Source: Nocardioides xinjiangensis (GTDB lineage: Bacteria; Actinomycetota; Actinomycetes; Propionibacteriales; Nocardioidaceae). Taken from it: DNA of 64,000 nucleotides. Location: positions 496,001 through 560,000 of the forward strand of contig NZ_JAFMSY010000001.1 of the NCBI RefSeq assembly GCF_017916455.1, read 5' to 3'. Shown here piece by piece: positions 1 to 9,184 of the stretch (its first letter is position 1; each line of letters begins with the position of its first letter). Below the pieces are notes generated by a model. That model searched no databases. It worked only from the letters and a program-made list of their open reading frames with translations, and was not told the origin of the DNA. The position numbers and the translations under genes were made by a program.

Positions 1-1299
1 CGGTCCGATCCCGGGCAGCGCGAGCAGCGCACGTCGTACGTCGTCGCGGTCCGGTCCCCGGTCGAGCAGGACCGTCCCGTCGGCGAGGGCGGCCGCGAGA
101 CCCACGAGGGCACGACCGCGCGCCCGCGGCATCGGGAGCCGGCCGGGGTCGGCGGCGGCGAGGGAGGCGGCGTCCGGGAACAGGTGGGTGAGGCCCGGGA
201 CGTCGGTCGTCACCCGCCGGCCGTGCTCGGCCACCAGCCGGCCCGCGACGGTGCGGGCCCCGGCGACGCTCACCTGCTGGCCGATGACCGTGCGGATCGC
301 CGTCTCGTCCCCGTCGACCTGGCCGGGCACCCGCAGGCCGGGAGTGGCCCGGACCAGGTGGGCGAGCGCCGGGTCGGCGCCGAGGTGCCCGTCGACGGCG
401 ACGGGATCGCAGTCGGCGTCGAGCAGGCGGCGCACGCGCTCGCTCGCGGCGGCGGTGTCGCGCAGGTCCCCGAGCCGGAACTCCGCGGTGACGGCGCCCG
501 TGCCGCCGCCGTATCGGTCGGCCGGCTGCCCGGCGGGCAGGTCGGAGAGGTGGAGGCGCACGGTGCCGGGGGCGTGCGGCAGGTCGAGGGTGCGTGCGTA
601 CCAGCCCGGACCGGCCGCCTCGACGCCCGCGACGAGGTGGTGGGCCAGGAAGTCGAGCATCCGCCGACCGGCGAACGGCGTCCGCACCGGGAGCCGCATC
701 GTCACCACGCCCGCGCTGCGCACACCGGCCCGGTGGCCGCGGAGCTCGGTCGGGGAGGCTGCGTAGATCTCGCGCAACGTCTCGTTGAACTGGCGCACGC
801 TGGCGAACCCGGCCGCGAAGGCCACGTCGGTCAGCGGCAGGTCGGTCGTCTCGATCAGCACCCGCGCGCTCTGGGCGCGGCGGGCGCGGGCCAGGGAGAG
901 GGGCGTGGCACCGAGCTCACGCACGAGCAGGCGGCCGAGGTGCCGCGGCGTGTAGCCCACCCGGCGCGCCAGTCCGGCCACGCCCTCCCGGTCGACGAGG
1001 CCGTCGGAGATCAGCCGCATCGCGCGTCCGGCGACGTCGGCCGCGACGTCCCACTCGGGGCTGCCCGGGGTGGCGTCGGGCAGGCACCGCTTGCAGGCGC
1101 GGTAGCCGGCGGCGTGGGCGCTGGCCGCGGTGGCGTGGAAGGTCACGTTGCCGGCGGCCGGGGTACGCGCGGGGCAGGAGGGCCGGCAGTAGATCCCGGT
1201 CGTGCGCACCGCGGTGTAGAAGACGCCGTCGAAGCGGCGGTCCCGACTCTGCACGGCCCGGTAGCAGGCGTCGGCGTCGAGGTGCCCAGTCGGTGTCAT
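1..1299 (-). CDS. Ada/AlkA fusion: methyl-sensing regulator plus DNA-3-methyladenine glycosylase (3' end outside window)
   Basis: Reads 433 codons from an ATG at 1299 to the window edge without a stop. Residues 1-75 are an Ada methyltriester-sensing zinc domain: Cys38, Cys42, Cys69 and Cys72 occupy exactly the E. coli Ada positions (GIYCRPSCPARTP, then ACKRCLP). An AraC-type helix-turn-helix follows at about 85-180, and then an AlkA N-terminal fold and the HhH-GPD region (VIGQQVSVAGARTV). The frame leaves the window at the helix-hairpin-helix motif LPGIGP, so the catalytic Asp lies outside. Such fusions sense alkylation at Cys38, activate transcription and excise 3-alkyl purines. A 73-bp gap separates it from the upstream response-regulator gene and must hold its promoter. 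Confidence 0.93.
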   Translation of the reverse strand, partial: MTPTGHLDADACYRAVQSRDRRFDGVFYTAVRTTGIYCRPSCPARTPAAGNVTFHATAASAHAAGYRACKRCLPDATPGSPEWDVAADVAGRAMRLISDGLVDREGVAGLARRVGYTPRHLGRLLVRELGATPLSLARARRAQSARVLIETTDLPLTDVAFAAGFASVRQFNETLREIYAASPTELRGHRAGVRSAGVVTMRLPVRTPFAGRRMLDFLAHHLVAGVEAAGPGWYARTLDLPHAPGTVRLHLSDLPAGQPADRYGGGTGAVTAEFRLGDLRDTAAASERVRRLLDADCDPVAVDGHLGADPALAHLVRATPGLRVPGQVDGDETAIRTVIGQQVSVAGARTVAGRLVAEHGRRVTTDVPGLTHLFPDAASLAAADPGRLPMPRARGRALVGLAAALADGTVLLDRGPDRDDVRRALLALPGIGP

Positions 1300-1372
1300 G
1301 GCACCAGTCTGGGGCGCGCCACGACTCCGTACCAGCGGAAAACGGACACGGCGGCGACGAGCAGGGCGCCCC

Positions 1373-2059
1373 TCAGGCGGCCCGCCGGTAGCGCCGCTCC
1401 GGCCTTCCGCCGCCGCCGTACTGCAGCCGCACCGAGACCAGTCCGACCGCCACGAAGTGCTCGAGGTAGCGCCGTGCCGAGACCCGCGAGATGCCGACGA
1501 GGTCGGCGCACTCGGCCGCCGAGAGCTCACCGGCCTGCGTCAGTGCCGCCGCCACGGCGTCTGCGGTCTGCGGGCTCAGCCCCTTGGGCAGCGCCGCGAC
1601 CGTCGCCGGGGCGGGGGTCGCGCCGAAGACGGCGTCGATGTCCTGCTGGCCCGGAGCGGGCGACCCGGACAGGGCCTGGTGCGCCTGGTGCGCGGCGCGG
1701 AACGACTCCAGCCGCACGCGCAGGTCGTCGTAGTCGAAGGGCTTGACGAGGTAGTGCACCGCTCCTCCGGAGGCCGCGGCGCGCACGGTGTCGGCCTCGC
1801 GCGCGGCCGTGACCACCAGGACGCCGACGTCGTCGCCGTCGGCCCGCAGCCGGCGCAGCACGTCGATGCCGGAGATGTCGGGCAGGTGCACGTCGAGCAG
1901 CACCAGGTCGGGACGCAGCCGCGCGACGTCGTCCAGCGCAGCGCGCCCGCTGCTGGCCACGCCGACCACGCGGAAGCCCTGGGTCCGCTCGACGAACTGG
2001 GTGTGGATGCGCGCCACCATGAAGTCGTCGTCGACGACGAGGACCGTGACCTCGCTCAT
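1373..2059 (-). CDS. response regulator, CitB/DcuR family
   Basis: A 228-residue two-component receiver protein. The acidic pocket is Asp10-Asp12 (VVDDDF), the phosphoacceptor Asp56 (LLDVHLPD), with Thr84 and Lys106 (LVKPFD) in the expected places. The C-terminus (about 165-228) is a winged-helix DNA-binding domain of the CitB/DctR kind (SAAECADLVGISRVSARRYL). Its ATG overlaps the stop of the upstream sensor kinase gene (ATGA), so the two are translationally coupled. With the divergent tctCBA genes, the likely job is carboxylate-responsive activation of that transporter. The ligand is inferred from context only. Confidence 0.92.
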   Translation of the reverse strand: MSEVTVLVVDDDFMVARIHTQFVERTQGFRVVGVASSGRAALDDVARLRPDLVLLDVHLPDISGIDVLRRLRADGDDVGVLVVTAAREADTVRAAASGGAVHYLVKPFDYDDLRVRLESFRAAHQAHQALSGSPAPGQQDIDAVFGATPAPATVAALPKGLSPQTADAVAAALTQAGELSAAECADLVGISRVSARRYLEHFVAVGLVSVRLQYGGGGRPERRYRRAA

Positions 2060-3678
2060 CCGACCTCCACCCCTGGCAACCGGGCCTCGAACACGGCGCC
2101 CGTGTCGTCGGCCCCGGCACGCACCACCACCTCGCCGCCCCGACGCTCGCAGACGACCTGCACCAGGGCCAGCCCGACACCCCGGCCCTCCACGGTCGGC
2201 GCCTTCGAGCTCCAGCCCCGGCGGAAGATCTCGCTCAGGACCTCGCTCGGCACGCCCGGCCCGGTGTCGGCGACGGCGAGTCGCACGGCGCCGTCGTCGA
2301 GCCCGAGCTCGACCTCGACGCCGGTGCCGCCGACGGACACCGACGCGTCGACGGCGTTGTCGACGAGGTTGCCGAGCACCGTGCCCACGTCGGTGGACGA
2401 CTCGGGGTCCAGGCGCGGCAGGTCGCTCCCGTCGCTCACCCGCAGCTCCACGCCACGCTCGGAGGCGAGGCTGGTCTTCGCGATGAGCAGGGCCGCGACC
2501 GCCGGGTCCTCGACCCGAGCGGTGACCGCGTCGGAGATCTCCGCCCGGCGCCGGCTGAGCGTGCCCACGAGCCGCGACACCTCGTCGTACTCGCCGAGCT
2601 GCACCAGGCCGGAGATCGTGTGGAGCTGGTTGTGGAACTCGTGGGTCTGGGCGCGCAGCGTGTTGGTGATCGACTCGCGCGCGCTCAGCTCGCTCTGCAG
2701 GGCGAGCAGCTCGGTGCGGTCGCGCAGGGTGGTGACCGAGGCCACCCTCCGGCTGCCCTCGACGACCGGGTTGCGGTTGACGACCAGCACGCGATCGGCC
2801 AGCACCACGACGTGGTCGCGGATCTCCGCGTCGTCGGCGAGGAGGTCGCGGACGGCCGCGTCGAGGTCGAGCTCGTCCACGTTCCGGCCCACGACGTCCC
2901 CCGCCGGACCCGGCTCGAGGCCGATCAGCTCGCGGGCACTGTCGCTGAGCACCGTGACCGTGCCGTCCTCGGCGACGGCCACCACTCCTTCGCGGATCGA
3001 GTGCAGCAGGGCCTCGCGCTGGTCGGCGAGGGCGGCAATGGCCGCCGGCTCCAGCCCGCGCGTACGCCGGCGGATCAGGCGCGAGAGCAGGAAGGAGCCC
3101 GCCGCTCCGAGGCCCAGCCCCAGCCCGGCGAAGGTGAGCAGGTCGGGCAGCACGCCCCGGGCCCGCTCGGCCAACGACGGGTAGGACTGGGTGACGACGG
3201 AGATGCCGACGAGGTCGCCCTCGTTGTCGAGCACCGGCACGTGCGCGGCGATGGCACGCTCGCCGAAGTCGTCGACGTCACCGGTCCACGGCCGCCCCTG
3301 CTGCACCGTGCTCGAACCGAGGTCGACCCGCTGCCCGCGACCGACGAAGTCGCTGCTCACCTGCACCACCCCGGTGGGGTCCGTGAGGTAGACCCCGCTG
3401 GCCTGGAGGTTGTTGCGCACGCGCTGGGTGTACGACGTCAGCGACACGCGGTTGCCGACGACGTCGTCGCGGATGTAGGCCTTGCGCACGAGCCGGATGT
3501 TGGCCATCGACTCGGCCTCGGCCCGCAGCCGGGCGCCTCTCGTCTCGCGGAAGTCGGCGTCGCTCTGCTGCACCGACACCACGCTCGCCACCGCGACCAC
3601 GGCGAGGAGCACCGAGAGCTGCAGCACCAGGAACTGGCCGGCGAGCGTCGCCGGCCACCACCGCGAGCGTGACCACAA
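2056..3678 (-). CDS. sensor histidine kinase, CitA/DcuS family
   Basis: A membrane sensor kinase of about 540 residues. One N-terminal membrane segment, an extracytoplasmic PAS-like sensor (about 35-165), a second membrane segment (about 178-200), a cytoplasmic PAS domain, then a SpoOB-type dimerisation helix with the phospho-His in THEFHNQLH and an HATPase domain (NLVDNAVDAS, DTGPGVP, GRGVGLAL). I chose the TTG at 3678 because GGAGG (3692-3688) lies 9 nt upstream and the protein then begins just before the first membrane helix. An in-frame ATG at 3804 would add 42 residues without domain character and run almost to the tctC start. It is coupled to its response regulator by a 4-bp overlap. 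Confidence 0.88.
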   Translation of the reverse strand: MWSRSRWWPATLAGQFLVLQLSVLLAVVAVASVVSVQQSDADFRETRGARLRAEAESMANIRLVRKAYIRDDVVGNRVSLTSYTQRVRNNLQASGVYLTDPTGVVQVSSDFVGRGQRVDLGSSTVQQGRPWTGDVDDFGERAIAAHVPVLDNEGDLVGISVVTQSYPSLAERARGVLPDLLTFAGLGLGLGAAGSFLLSRLIRRRTRGLEPAAIAALADQREALLHSIREGVVAVAEDGTVTVLSDSARELIGLEPGPAGDVVGRNVDELDLDAAVRDLLADDAEIRDHVVVLADRVLVVNRNPVVEGSRRVASVTTLRDRTELLALQSELSARESITNTLRAQTHEFHNQLHTISGLVQLGEYDEVSRLVGTLSRRRAEISDAVTARVEDPAVAALLIAKTSLASERGVELRVSDGSDLPRLDPESSTDVGTVLGNLVDNAVDASVSVGGTGVEVELGLDDGAVRLAVADTGPGVPSEVLSEIFRRGWSSKAPTVEGRGVGLALVQVVCERRGGEVVVRAGADDTGAVFEARLPGVEVG

Positions 3679-3824
3679 GTTCCACAACCTCCATTGCTTA
3701 CCCAAGCGTGACGGGCGCCACAGGAAGTCTCCACCATCGTGGGGGTCGGTCGCGTCGGCGCCGGCCGCGCGGACCCACGACGACCGTGGGGACGCGGGAG
3801 ACACTGACAGAGATCGGAGTGCAC
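3679..3824. promoter_or_regulatory. divergent promoter region between the sensor kinase and tctC
   Basis: A 146-bp gap between two divergent operons, with an unusually A/T-rich stretch at about 3670-3702 in a GC-rich surrounding. It must carry the tctCBA promoter and probably the binding site of the CitB-type regulator. I could not assign individual boxes with confidence. The kinase's GGAGG is at 3688-3692 and the tctC GGAG at 3816-3819. Confidence 0.45.
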
Positions 3825-4820
3825 ATGCTGCGTCCCAGGACGAGTCGGCCGGTGGCCACCGTCGTGGCCCTCGCCGGCGCGCTGCTGCTCGCGACGGGGT
3901 GCGGGGTCACCCGAGGCCCGCAGAGCGACGACATGACGATGCTGATCCCGAACAGCCCGGGGGGCGGCTACGACACGACCGGGCGCACCGCGATCGCGGT
4001 GATGGAGGAGTCGGACATCACCGGCGGGTCGTTCGAGGTGACCAACGTGATCGGCGCCGGCGGCTCGGTCGCCATGACCCGGCTGATGAACGCCGAGGGC
4101 GACGAGCGCACCATGATGACCGCGGGCCTCGGCGTGGTCGGGTCGCTCTACTCCTTCGGCGCTCCCCACAAGCTCCAGGACGCGACGCCGATCGCCCAGG
4201 TGATCGAGGACCAGGAGGGCGTGCTCGTCCCCGCGGACTCGCCCTACGAGACGATCGGGGACCTGGCGGCCGCCTGGCAGGACGACCCCGGCTCGATCGT
4301 CGTCGGCGGCGGCTCCTCCCCCGGCGGCCCCGACCACCTCTTCCCGATGCAGCTCGCCACCGCCCTCGACATCGACGCCCGCGACGTGCGCTACGTGCCG
4401 TACGACGGGGGCGGCCCGCTGACCACCGCCCTGCTCGGCGGCAAGATCGACGTCGGGTTCTCCGGTGTCGGCGAGTTCGAGGGACCGCTGTCGGAGGGCA
4501 GGCTGCGCCTGCTCGCCGTCTCCGGCGAGGAGCGGCTCGAGGGCGAGGGCGTCCGCGAGGCCCCCACCCTGCAGGAGTCGGGCATCGACCTCGTGTTCAC
4601 CAACTGGCGCGGGATCTTCGCGCCCCCCGGCATCAGCGAGGAGCGCCGCGACGAGCTCATCTCGATGCTCGAGGAGATGCACGACACACCCGAGTGGCAG
4701 CAGGCCCTCGAGGACAACGGCTGGATCGACGAGTTCAAGACCGGCGACGAGTTCACCGCGTTCCTCCAGGAGCAGGACGAGCGCGTCGCCACCACCCTCG
4801 AGGAGCTGGACCTGCTGTGA
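3825..4820 (+). CDS. tctC: TctC-family tricarboxylate-binding lipoprotein
   Basis: A 331-residue Bug/TctC solute receptor of a tripartite tricarboxylate transporter. It starts at ATG 3825, 5 nt after GGAG; upstream in-frame sequence has no domain content. Residues 1-26 form a lipoprotein signal with lipobox LATGC. The mature protein opens with a beta strand typical of the family ([14 protein letters not shown]) and contains the conserved ligand-loop regions ([25 protein letters not shown]). It should bind a di- or tricarboxylate outside the membrane and deliver it to TctBA. Its stop overlaps the tctB GTG. The substrate cannot be read from the sequence. Confidence 0.93.
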   Translation: MLRPRTSRPVATVVALAGALLLATGCGVTRGPQSDDMTMLIPNSPGGGYDTTGRTAIAVMEESDITGGSFEVTNVIGAGGSVAMTRLMNAEGDERTMMTAGLGVVGSLYSFGAPHKLQDATPIAQVIEDQEGVLVPADSPYETIGDLAAAWQDDPGSIVVGGGSSPGGPDHLFPMQLATALDIDARDVRYVPYDGGGPLTTALLGGKIDVGFSGVGEFEGPLSEGRLRLLAVSGEERLEGEGVREAPTLQESGIDLVFTNWRGIFAPPGISEERRDELISMLEEMHDTPEWQQALEDNGWIDEFKTGDEFTAFLQEQDERVATTLEELDLL

Positions 4821-5353
4821 GCACACCACTGGACACCCCCACGACCCCGGCTGCGCCCGGGACCACCGACGGTCCCGACCGCGACCTGGCCCAGCTCGGC
4901 CTCGCCGCGCTCCTGGTCGTGGTCGGCGGCTACACCCTCTACGACGCGACGACCCTCCGGGTCGGGTTCGGCGACCCCGTCGGACCGCGCCTGTTCCCCT
5001 ACGTCATCGGCGCCGTGACGGTCGTCCTCGGCCTGCTGCTCGTGCTCGCCACCCTCCGCGGCGACGTGCCCGAGGGCGAGGGCGGCGAGGACGTCGACCT
5101 GCGCCAGCCCGCCGACTGGGTCACCGTCCTCAAGCTGGTCGGCGTGCTGCTCTTCACCGTGCTGACGATCTCGTTCCTCGGGTGGGCCGTCAGCGGCGCA
5201 CTGCTCTTCGTCGGCTCGGCGTGGTCGCTGGGCAGCCGCACCCTGGTGCGCGACGTGATCGTCGGCCTCGTGCTGTCGGTCGCCAGCTGGTACTTCTTCC
5301 ACGAGGGCCTGGGCGTCATCCTCCCGGCCGGGATCCTGGACGGGGTGCTGTGA
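4817..5353 (+). CDS. tctB: TctB-family small membrane subunit of the tripartite tricarboxylate transporter
   Basis: A 178-residue small membrane subunit. The GTG start (4817) overlaps the tctC stop as GTGA. After a polar, Pro/Thr-rich N-terminus there are four hydrophobic segments (about 28-48, 60-82, 108-130 and 135-165), the usual TctB topology, with the family-typical segment [17 protein letters not shown] near the first loop. It forms the membrane complex with TctA. Its stop overlaps the tctA start (TGATG), so all three transporter genes are translationally coupled. Confidence 0.9.
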   Translation: MSTPLDTPTTPAAPGTTDGPDRDLAQLGLAALLVVVGGYTLYDATTLRVGFGDPVGPRLFPYVIGAVTVVLGLLLVLATLRGDVPEGEGGEDVDLRQPADWVTVLKLVGVLLFTVLTISFLGWAVSGALLFVGSAWSLGSRTLVRDVIVGLVLSVASWYFFHEGLGVILPAGILDGVL

Positions 5354-6903
5354 TGGACAACCTCGGCCTGCTCGCGGACGGCTTCGGTGCCGTCCTCACC
5401 CCGGAGAACCTGCTGTACGCCGTCATCGGCGTGCTGCTGGGCACCTTCGTCGGCGTCCTCCCCGGCATCGGCCCGGCCATGGCGGTCGCGCTGCTGCTGC
5501 CCGTGACCTACGGCCTCGAGCCGATCTCGGCGTTCATCATGTTCGCCGGCATCTACTACGGCGGCATGTACGGCGGGTCGACGACCGCGATCCTGCTGAA
5601 CACCCCCGGCGAGTCGGCGTCGGTGATGACCGCGCTCGAGGGCAACCTGATGGCCCGCGGGGGACGAGCCGCCCAGGCGCTCGCCACCGCTGCGATCGGC
5701 TCCTTCGTCGCCGGCACGGTCGGCACGCTGCTGGTCGTGCTCTTCGCCCCCGCGCTCGCGTCGGTGGCCGTGGAGATCGGCGCTCCCTCCTACTTCGCGC
5801 TGATGGTGCTCGCGATGATCATGGTGACGAGCGTGCTCGGGGGCTCGCCGCTGCGCGGCTTCATCGCCCTCTTCCTCGGCCTGACGATCGGCCTGGTCGG
5901 CCTCGACCTCAACACCGGCCAGACCCGGCTGAGCTTCGACCAGCCGCTGCTGGCGGAGCGGATCGACGTCGTCGTGGTCGCGGTCGGCATCTTCGCCCTC
6001 GGCGAGGCGCTGTGGGTGGCGGCGCACCTGCGCCGCACCCCGGCGCACGTGGTCCCGGTCGGTCGACCGTGGATGAGCGGCGACGACGTCAGGCGGTCGT
6101 GGGGCCCGTGGCTGCGCGGCACCGCCTACGGCTTCCCGTTCGGGGCGCTGCCCGCCGGTGGCGCGGAGATCCCGACGTTCCTCTCCTACGTCACGGAGAA
6201 GCGGATCGCCGCCCGCAAGGGCCGCGACGAGTTCGGGCGGGGCGCCATCGAGGGCGTCGCCGGTCCGGAGGCGGCCAACAACGCCTCCGCCGCCGGCACG
6301 TTCGTGCCGCTGCTCGCACTCGGGCTGCCGGTCACCGCGACCTCCGCGGTGATGCTCGCCGCCCTCCAGGGCTACGGCATCGAGCCGGGTCCCGGCCTCA
6401 TGACCGACCAGCCCGAGCTGGTCTGGGCCCTCCTGGCCAGCCTGCTCATCGGCAACGTGCTGCTGCTGGTGCTCAACCTGCCGCTGGCACCGGTGTGGGC
6501 GAGGCTCCTCCAGATCCCGCGGCCGCAGCTCTACGCCGGCATCCTGTTCTTCGCCGCGCTCGGCGCCTACGCGGCCAACCTGCAGGCGTTCGACCTGTTC
6601 CTGCTCCTGCTCCTCGGGCTGCTCGGGCTCCTGATGCGGCGGTTCGGGCTGCCCGTCCTGCCGCTGATCCTCGGGGTGATCCTGGGGCCGCTCATGGAGT
6701 ACCGGCTTCGCGAGGCGATGGCCATCTCCGGCGGGGAGGTGTCCGCGCTGTGGAGCGAGCCGCTCGCGGTGGTGATCTACGTGGTCGTGGCGGTCGCCGT
6801 GGTCGCGCCGCTGGTGGTCCGCCGGGTGCGTCCTGCACCGGCCGCGGTGGCCGTGGACGAGGGCATCGCCGGGAACGCCGACGACGAGGAGAAGGTGCGA
6901 TGA
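5353..6903 (+). CDS. tctA: TctA-family large membrane subunit of the tripartite tricarboxylate transporter
   Basis: A 516-residue integral membrane protein with about 11-12 predicted helices. The TctA signature appears early ([18 protein letters not shown] and [20 protein letters not shown]) and repeats in the second half ([31 protein letters not shown]). This large subunit forms the permeation path driven by ion gradients. The start at 5353 overlaps the tctB stop and the end overlaps the next gene (ATGA), giving a four-gene coupled operon. Confidence 0.95.
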   Translation: MDNLGLLADGFGAVLTPENLLYAVIGVLLGTFVGVLPGIGPAMAVALLLPVTYGLEPISAFIMFAGIYYGGMYGGSTTAILLNTPGESASVMTALEGNLMARGGRAAQALATAAIGSFVAGTVGTLLVVLFAPALASVAVEIGAPSYFALMVLAMIMVTSVLGGSPLRGFIALFLGLTIGLVGLDLNTGQTRLSFDQPLLAERIDVVVVAVGIFALGEALWVAAHLRRTPAHVVPVGRPWMSGDDVRRSWGPWLRGTAYGFPFGALPAGGAEIPTFLSYVTEKRIAARKGRDEFGRGAIEGVAGPEAANNASAAGTFVPLLALGLPVTATSAVMLAALQGYGIEPGPGLMTDQPELVWALLASLLIGNVLLLVLNLPLAPVWARLLQIPRPQLYAGILFFAALGAYAANLQAFDLFLLLLLGLLGLLMRRFGLPVLPLILGVILGPLMEYRLREAMAISGGEVSALWSEPLAVVIYVVVAVAVVAPLVVRRVRPAPAAVAVDEGIAGNADDEEKVR

Positions 6904-7307
6904 ACGACCGGGTGACGACGATCGTGGTGGGCTGGACGCCCGACGAGTTCGGGGCGGCCGCGCTGGCGCGCGGCACCGAGGAGGCGCGGTTGCGCGCGGG
7001 CCGCGTCGTGGTGGTCAACGCGACGCGCGGCGACGCGCTCGTCGACGAGCGGTACGCCGACGAGGACCAGCTGGCCCGTCTGGCCGGCGAGCTGGCCGAC
7101 AGCGGGGTGGACGTCGACGTACGCCGCTCGATGGGCGCCGACGTCGGCGACCAGGTCCTCGAGGTGGCTGCCGACGTGGGCGCCGACCTCATCGTGATCG
7201 GCCTGCGCCGCCGCTCCCCCGTCGGCAAGCTGCTCATGGGCAGCGTGGCGCAGCGCGTGCTGCTCGGCGCGGAGTGCGCGGTGCTGGCGGTGAAGCCGGC
7301 GTCCTGA
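6900..7307 (+). CDS. universal stress protein (UspA family)
   Basis: A 135-residue single-domain Usp. The first beta strand is [13 protein letters not shown]; the C-terminal nucleotide loop is [19 protein letters not shown], matching the ATP-binding G-x-x-G-x9-G-S/T pattern loosely and common in actinobacterial members. The ATG overlaps the tctA stop, so it is co-translated with the transporter. Coupling of a Usp to a secondary transporter recurs in tct/TRAP loci and suggests modulation of transport or energy state; that role is inferred. It ends 5 bp from the convergent CopC-like gene. Confidence 0.92.
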   Translation: MNDRVTTIVVGWTPDEFGAAALARGTEEARLRAGRVVVVNATRGDALVDERYADEDQLARLAGELADSGVDVDVRRSMGADVGDQVLEVAADVGADLIVIGLRRRSPVGKLLMGSVAQRVLLGAECAVLAVKPAS

Positions 7308-7312
7308 CCGGC

Positions 7313-7849
7313 TCAGGAGCCGGTGAGGGCACGGCGCCGGTGCCACAGCACGAGGGCGACGGCACCGCCCGCGAGGACGACGGCGCCCGGCAGCAGCACG
7401 CCGCCGAGCCCGTCGTCCCCGCCGGCCTCGGCGGAGGTGGGTGCGGACGCCTCGTCCACCCCTGGCTCGGCGCCCGCACCCACCTGGAACTGGACCTCGC
7501 CGGTGATCTCGTGCCCGTCGGCCGAGACGACCTCGTAGGTCATGGTGTAGGCGCCGTCGGGGCCGGCCCAGAGGTTCTGGCGCACCTCCGGCCCGACCGA
7601 CGTCGGCTCGCCGTTGACGACGCTGCCGTCGGGTCCGGTGACGCTCACGTCGTGCACCTCGCTCACCGGGCCGGTGAAGGTGAGGACCGCCCGTGACGGG
7701 AGGACGTCGACGACACCGGACTGCGACGGGTCGGAGGTGAGCAGCTCGTCGTGCGCGGACGCCGGGGCGACCGGTGCCCACCCGAGCGGCACCGCGAGCG
7801 CGGCGAGCACCGCGAGGGCAGCGGCCCCGGCGCCGGGACGGGTGGGCAT
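7313..7849 (-). CDS. CopC-domain copper-binding-like protein with C-terminal membrane anchor
   Basis: A 178-residue secreted protein. The signal peptide (1-32) ends in ASA and the mature protein begins with His (HDELLTSDPSQ), the N-terminal copper-ligand position of CopC/YobA/YcnJ-type domains. The beta-sandwich runs to about residue 122, with a second His in VVSADGHEITG. An acidic linker is followed by a transmembrane helix (about 152-172) and a basic tail. CopD, its usual partner, is not nearby. It lies 10 bp downstream of the sugar isomerase gene and may simply be the operon's last cistron. Confidence 0.85.
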   Translation of the reverse strand: MPTRPGAGAAALAVLAALAVPLGWAPVAPASAHDELLTSDPSQSGVVDVLPSRAVLTFTGPVSEVHDVSVTGPDGSVVNGEPTSVGPEVRQNLWAGPDGAYTMTYEVVSADGHEITGEVQFQVGAGAEPGVDEASAPTSAEAGGDDGLGGVLLPGAVVLAGGAVALVLWHRRRALTGS

Positions 7850-7859
7850 CGTCGTCGCC

Positions 7860-8867
7860 TCAGGACTGCGTCGAGAAGGCGGCGTCGAAGGCGGCGGACG
7901 GGGCGTCGAAGGCGAGCCGGCGGACGAACTCGAGCGCCTCGGGCGCCCCGACGAGGCGGTCCATGCCGGCGTCCTCCCACTCCACCGAGATGGGGCCGTC
8001 GTAGCCGATCGTGTTGAGCATCCGGAACGACGCCTCCCACGGGACGTCGCCGTGCCCGGTGGACACGAAGTCCCAGCCCCGGCGCGGGTCGGCCCACGCC
8101 AGGTGCGAGCCCATCCGGCCGTTGCGGCCGTTGCCGACCTGCTTCTTCGCGTCCTTGCAGTCGACGTGGTAGATGCGGTCCTTGAAGTCCCAGAGGAAGC
8201 CGACGGGGTCGAGGTCCTGCCAGACGAAGTGGGAGGGGTCCCAGTTGAGGCCGAAGGCCTCGCGGTGCCCGATCGCCTCCAGCGCCGCGACCGTCGTCCA
8301 GTAGTCGTAGGCGATCTCGGACGGGTGCACCTCGTGGGCGAACCGCACGCCCTCGCTGTCGAACACGTCGAGGATGGGGTTCCAGCGGTCGGCGAAGTCC
8401 TGGTAGCCCGCGTCGACGAGGTCCTGCGAGGCCGGCGGGAACATCGCGACGTACTTCCAGATCGAGGATCCGGTGAAGCCGACGACGACGTCGACGCCGA
8501 GCCTGCGCGCCGCCCGGGCGGTCGTCTTCATCTCCTCGGCCGCACGCCGGCGCACGCCCTCGGCGTCGCCGTCGCCCCAGATCCTGTCGGGCAGGATGCC
8601 GCGGTGGCGCTCGTCGATCGGGTCGTCGCAGACGGCCTGACCCTTGAGGTGGTTGCTGATCGCGAACACCTGGAGGTCGTGCTTCTGCAGCATCTCGAGC
8701 TTCGCCGGGACGTAGGAGTCGTCCTCGACGGCCGCCCACGGGTCGAAGTGGTCACCCCAGCAGGCGAGCTCGAGGCCGTCGTAGCCCCAGCCCGATGCGA
8801 GCCGGCACACCTCCTCGAACGGCAGGTCGGCCCACTGGCCGGTGAACAGGGTGATCGGGCGGGTCAT
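7860..8867 (-). CDS. sugar phosphate isomerase/epimerase family TIM-barrel protein
   Basis: A 335-residue AP-endonuclease-2-like TIM barrel. Metal-ligand motifs are visible in order: [26 protein letters not shown] and [11 protein letters not shown]. The start at 8867 follows AGGAGC by 4 nt; a longer upstream extension would be low-complexity sequence. Family members isomerise or epimerise sugars, including inosose and 3-keto-glycoside intermediates. Its place after the ThuA/sorbosone-dehydrogenase giant and near a Gfo/Idh oxidoreductase suggests oxidised-sugar catabolism. Substrate is unknown. Confidence 0.9.
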   Translation of the reverse strand: MTRPITLFTGQWADLPFEEVCRLASGWGYDGLELACWGDHFDPWAAVEDDSYVPAKLEMLQKHDLQVFAISNHLKGQAVCDDPIDERHRGILPDRIWGDGDAEGVRRRAAEEMKTTARAARRLGVDVVVGFTGSSIWKYVAMFPPASQDLVDAGYQDFADRWNPILDVFDSEGVRFAHEVHPSEIAYDYWTTVAALEAIGHREAFGLNWDPSHFVWQDLDPVGFLWDFKDRIYHVDCKDAKKQVGNGRNGRMGSHLAWADPRRGWDFVSTGHGDVPWEASFRMLNTIGYDGPISVEWEDAGMDRLVGAPEALEFVRRLAFDAPSAAFDAAFSTQS

Positions 8868-8902
8868 CGGTGCTCCTGAGTCTCTCGGTGGGGTGGAGGG
8901 GT

Positions 8903-8923
8903 GGTGCTGGGTGCTGGGTGCTG
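8903..8923. repeat. GGTGCTG x3 tandem heptamer
   Basis: Three perfect head-to-tail copies of GGTGCTG, with a fourth copy at 8935-8941. It lies 36-56 nt upstream of the isomerase start codon, within its probable leader. Confidence 0.8.
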
Positions 8924-9034
8924 CTGGCGTTGCTGGTGCTGGGTGGTGCGGATCGTGCGGCCTGGTGCGGTGGGTCGTGCCGGCGGGTGCGGCCGGTGCC
9001 GGGACGGAGCGCGCTGTCCCGCCACCGGCCGCGT

Positions 9035-9058
9035 GGGCGGCACCTCGCGGTGCCGCCC
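9035..9058 (-). terminator. perfect 10-bp hairpin with GCGA (GNRA-type) loop
   Basis: Arms 9035-9044 and 9049-9058 are perfectly complementary. Read on the gene strand the four-base loop is GCGA, a GNRA tetraloop. There is no U-tract, so an RNA-processing or 3'-stabilising role is as likely as termination. Confidence 0.6.
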
Positions 9059-9071
9059 GGCGCCCGGGCGG

Positions 9072-9157
9072 TGGACCCGGCCCCCCTCCCGTGACCCAGG
9101 GCCGAACCTGCGTCACGGTCGGGTGCGGCACCTCGCGGTGCCACGCGGCCGGGTCCA
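9072..9157 (-). ncRNA. candidate structured RNA element: three-way junction after the giant gene
   Basis: An 11-bp perfect outer stem (9072-9082 with 9147-9157) encloses two hairpins. One pairs 9089-9095 with 9112-9118 and, past one mismatch, 9097-9100 with 9107-9110. The other pairs 9127-9132 with 9137-9142 around a GCGA loop on the gene strand. An 18-bp block (9037-9054) recurs at 9125-9142, linking this element to the neighbouring hairpin. No known RNA family is recognised; the high GC content makes chance pairing easier. Confidence 0.4.
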
Positions 9158-9184
9158 TCACTGCGGACGTTCCTCGCCCCGCGC

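Larger units (their letters stand above)
8868..9184. other. 317-bp intercistronic region with tandem heptamers and strong inverted repeats
   Basis: No convincing gene lies here. Next to the isomerase start it holds a G/T-biased tract with GGTGCTG repeated three times (8903-8923). Beyond that is an inverted-repeat cluster at 9035-9157, listed separately. Open frames through the region are low-complexity and lack ribosome sites. Confidence 0.7.

Noticed and set aside
3679..3804. N-terminal extension of the sensor kinase to ATG 3804
   Set aside because: The added 42 residues lack domain character, would leave only 20 bp to the tctC start, and a better ribosome site (GGAGG) serves the TTG at 3678.
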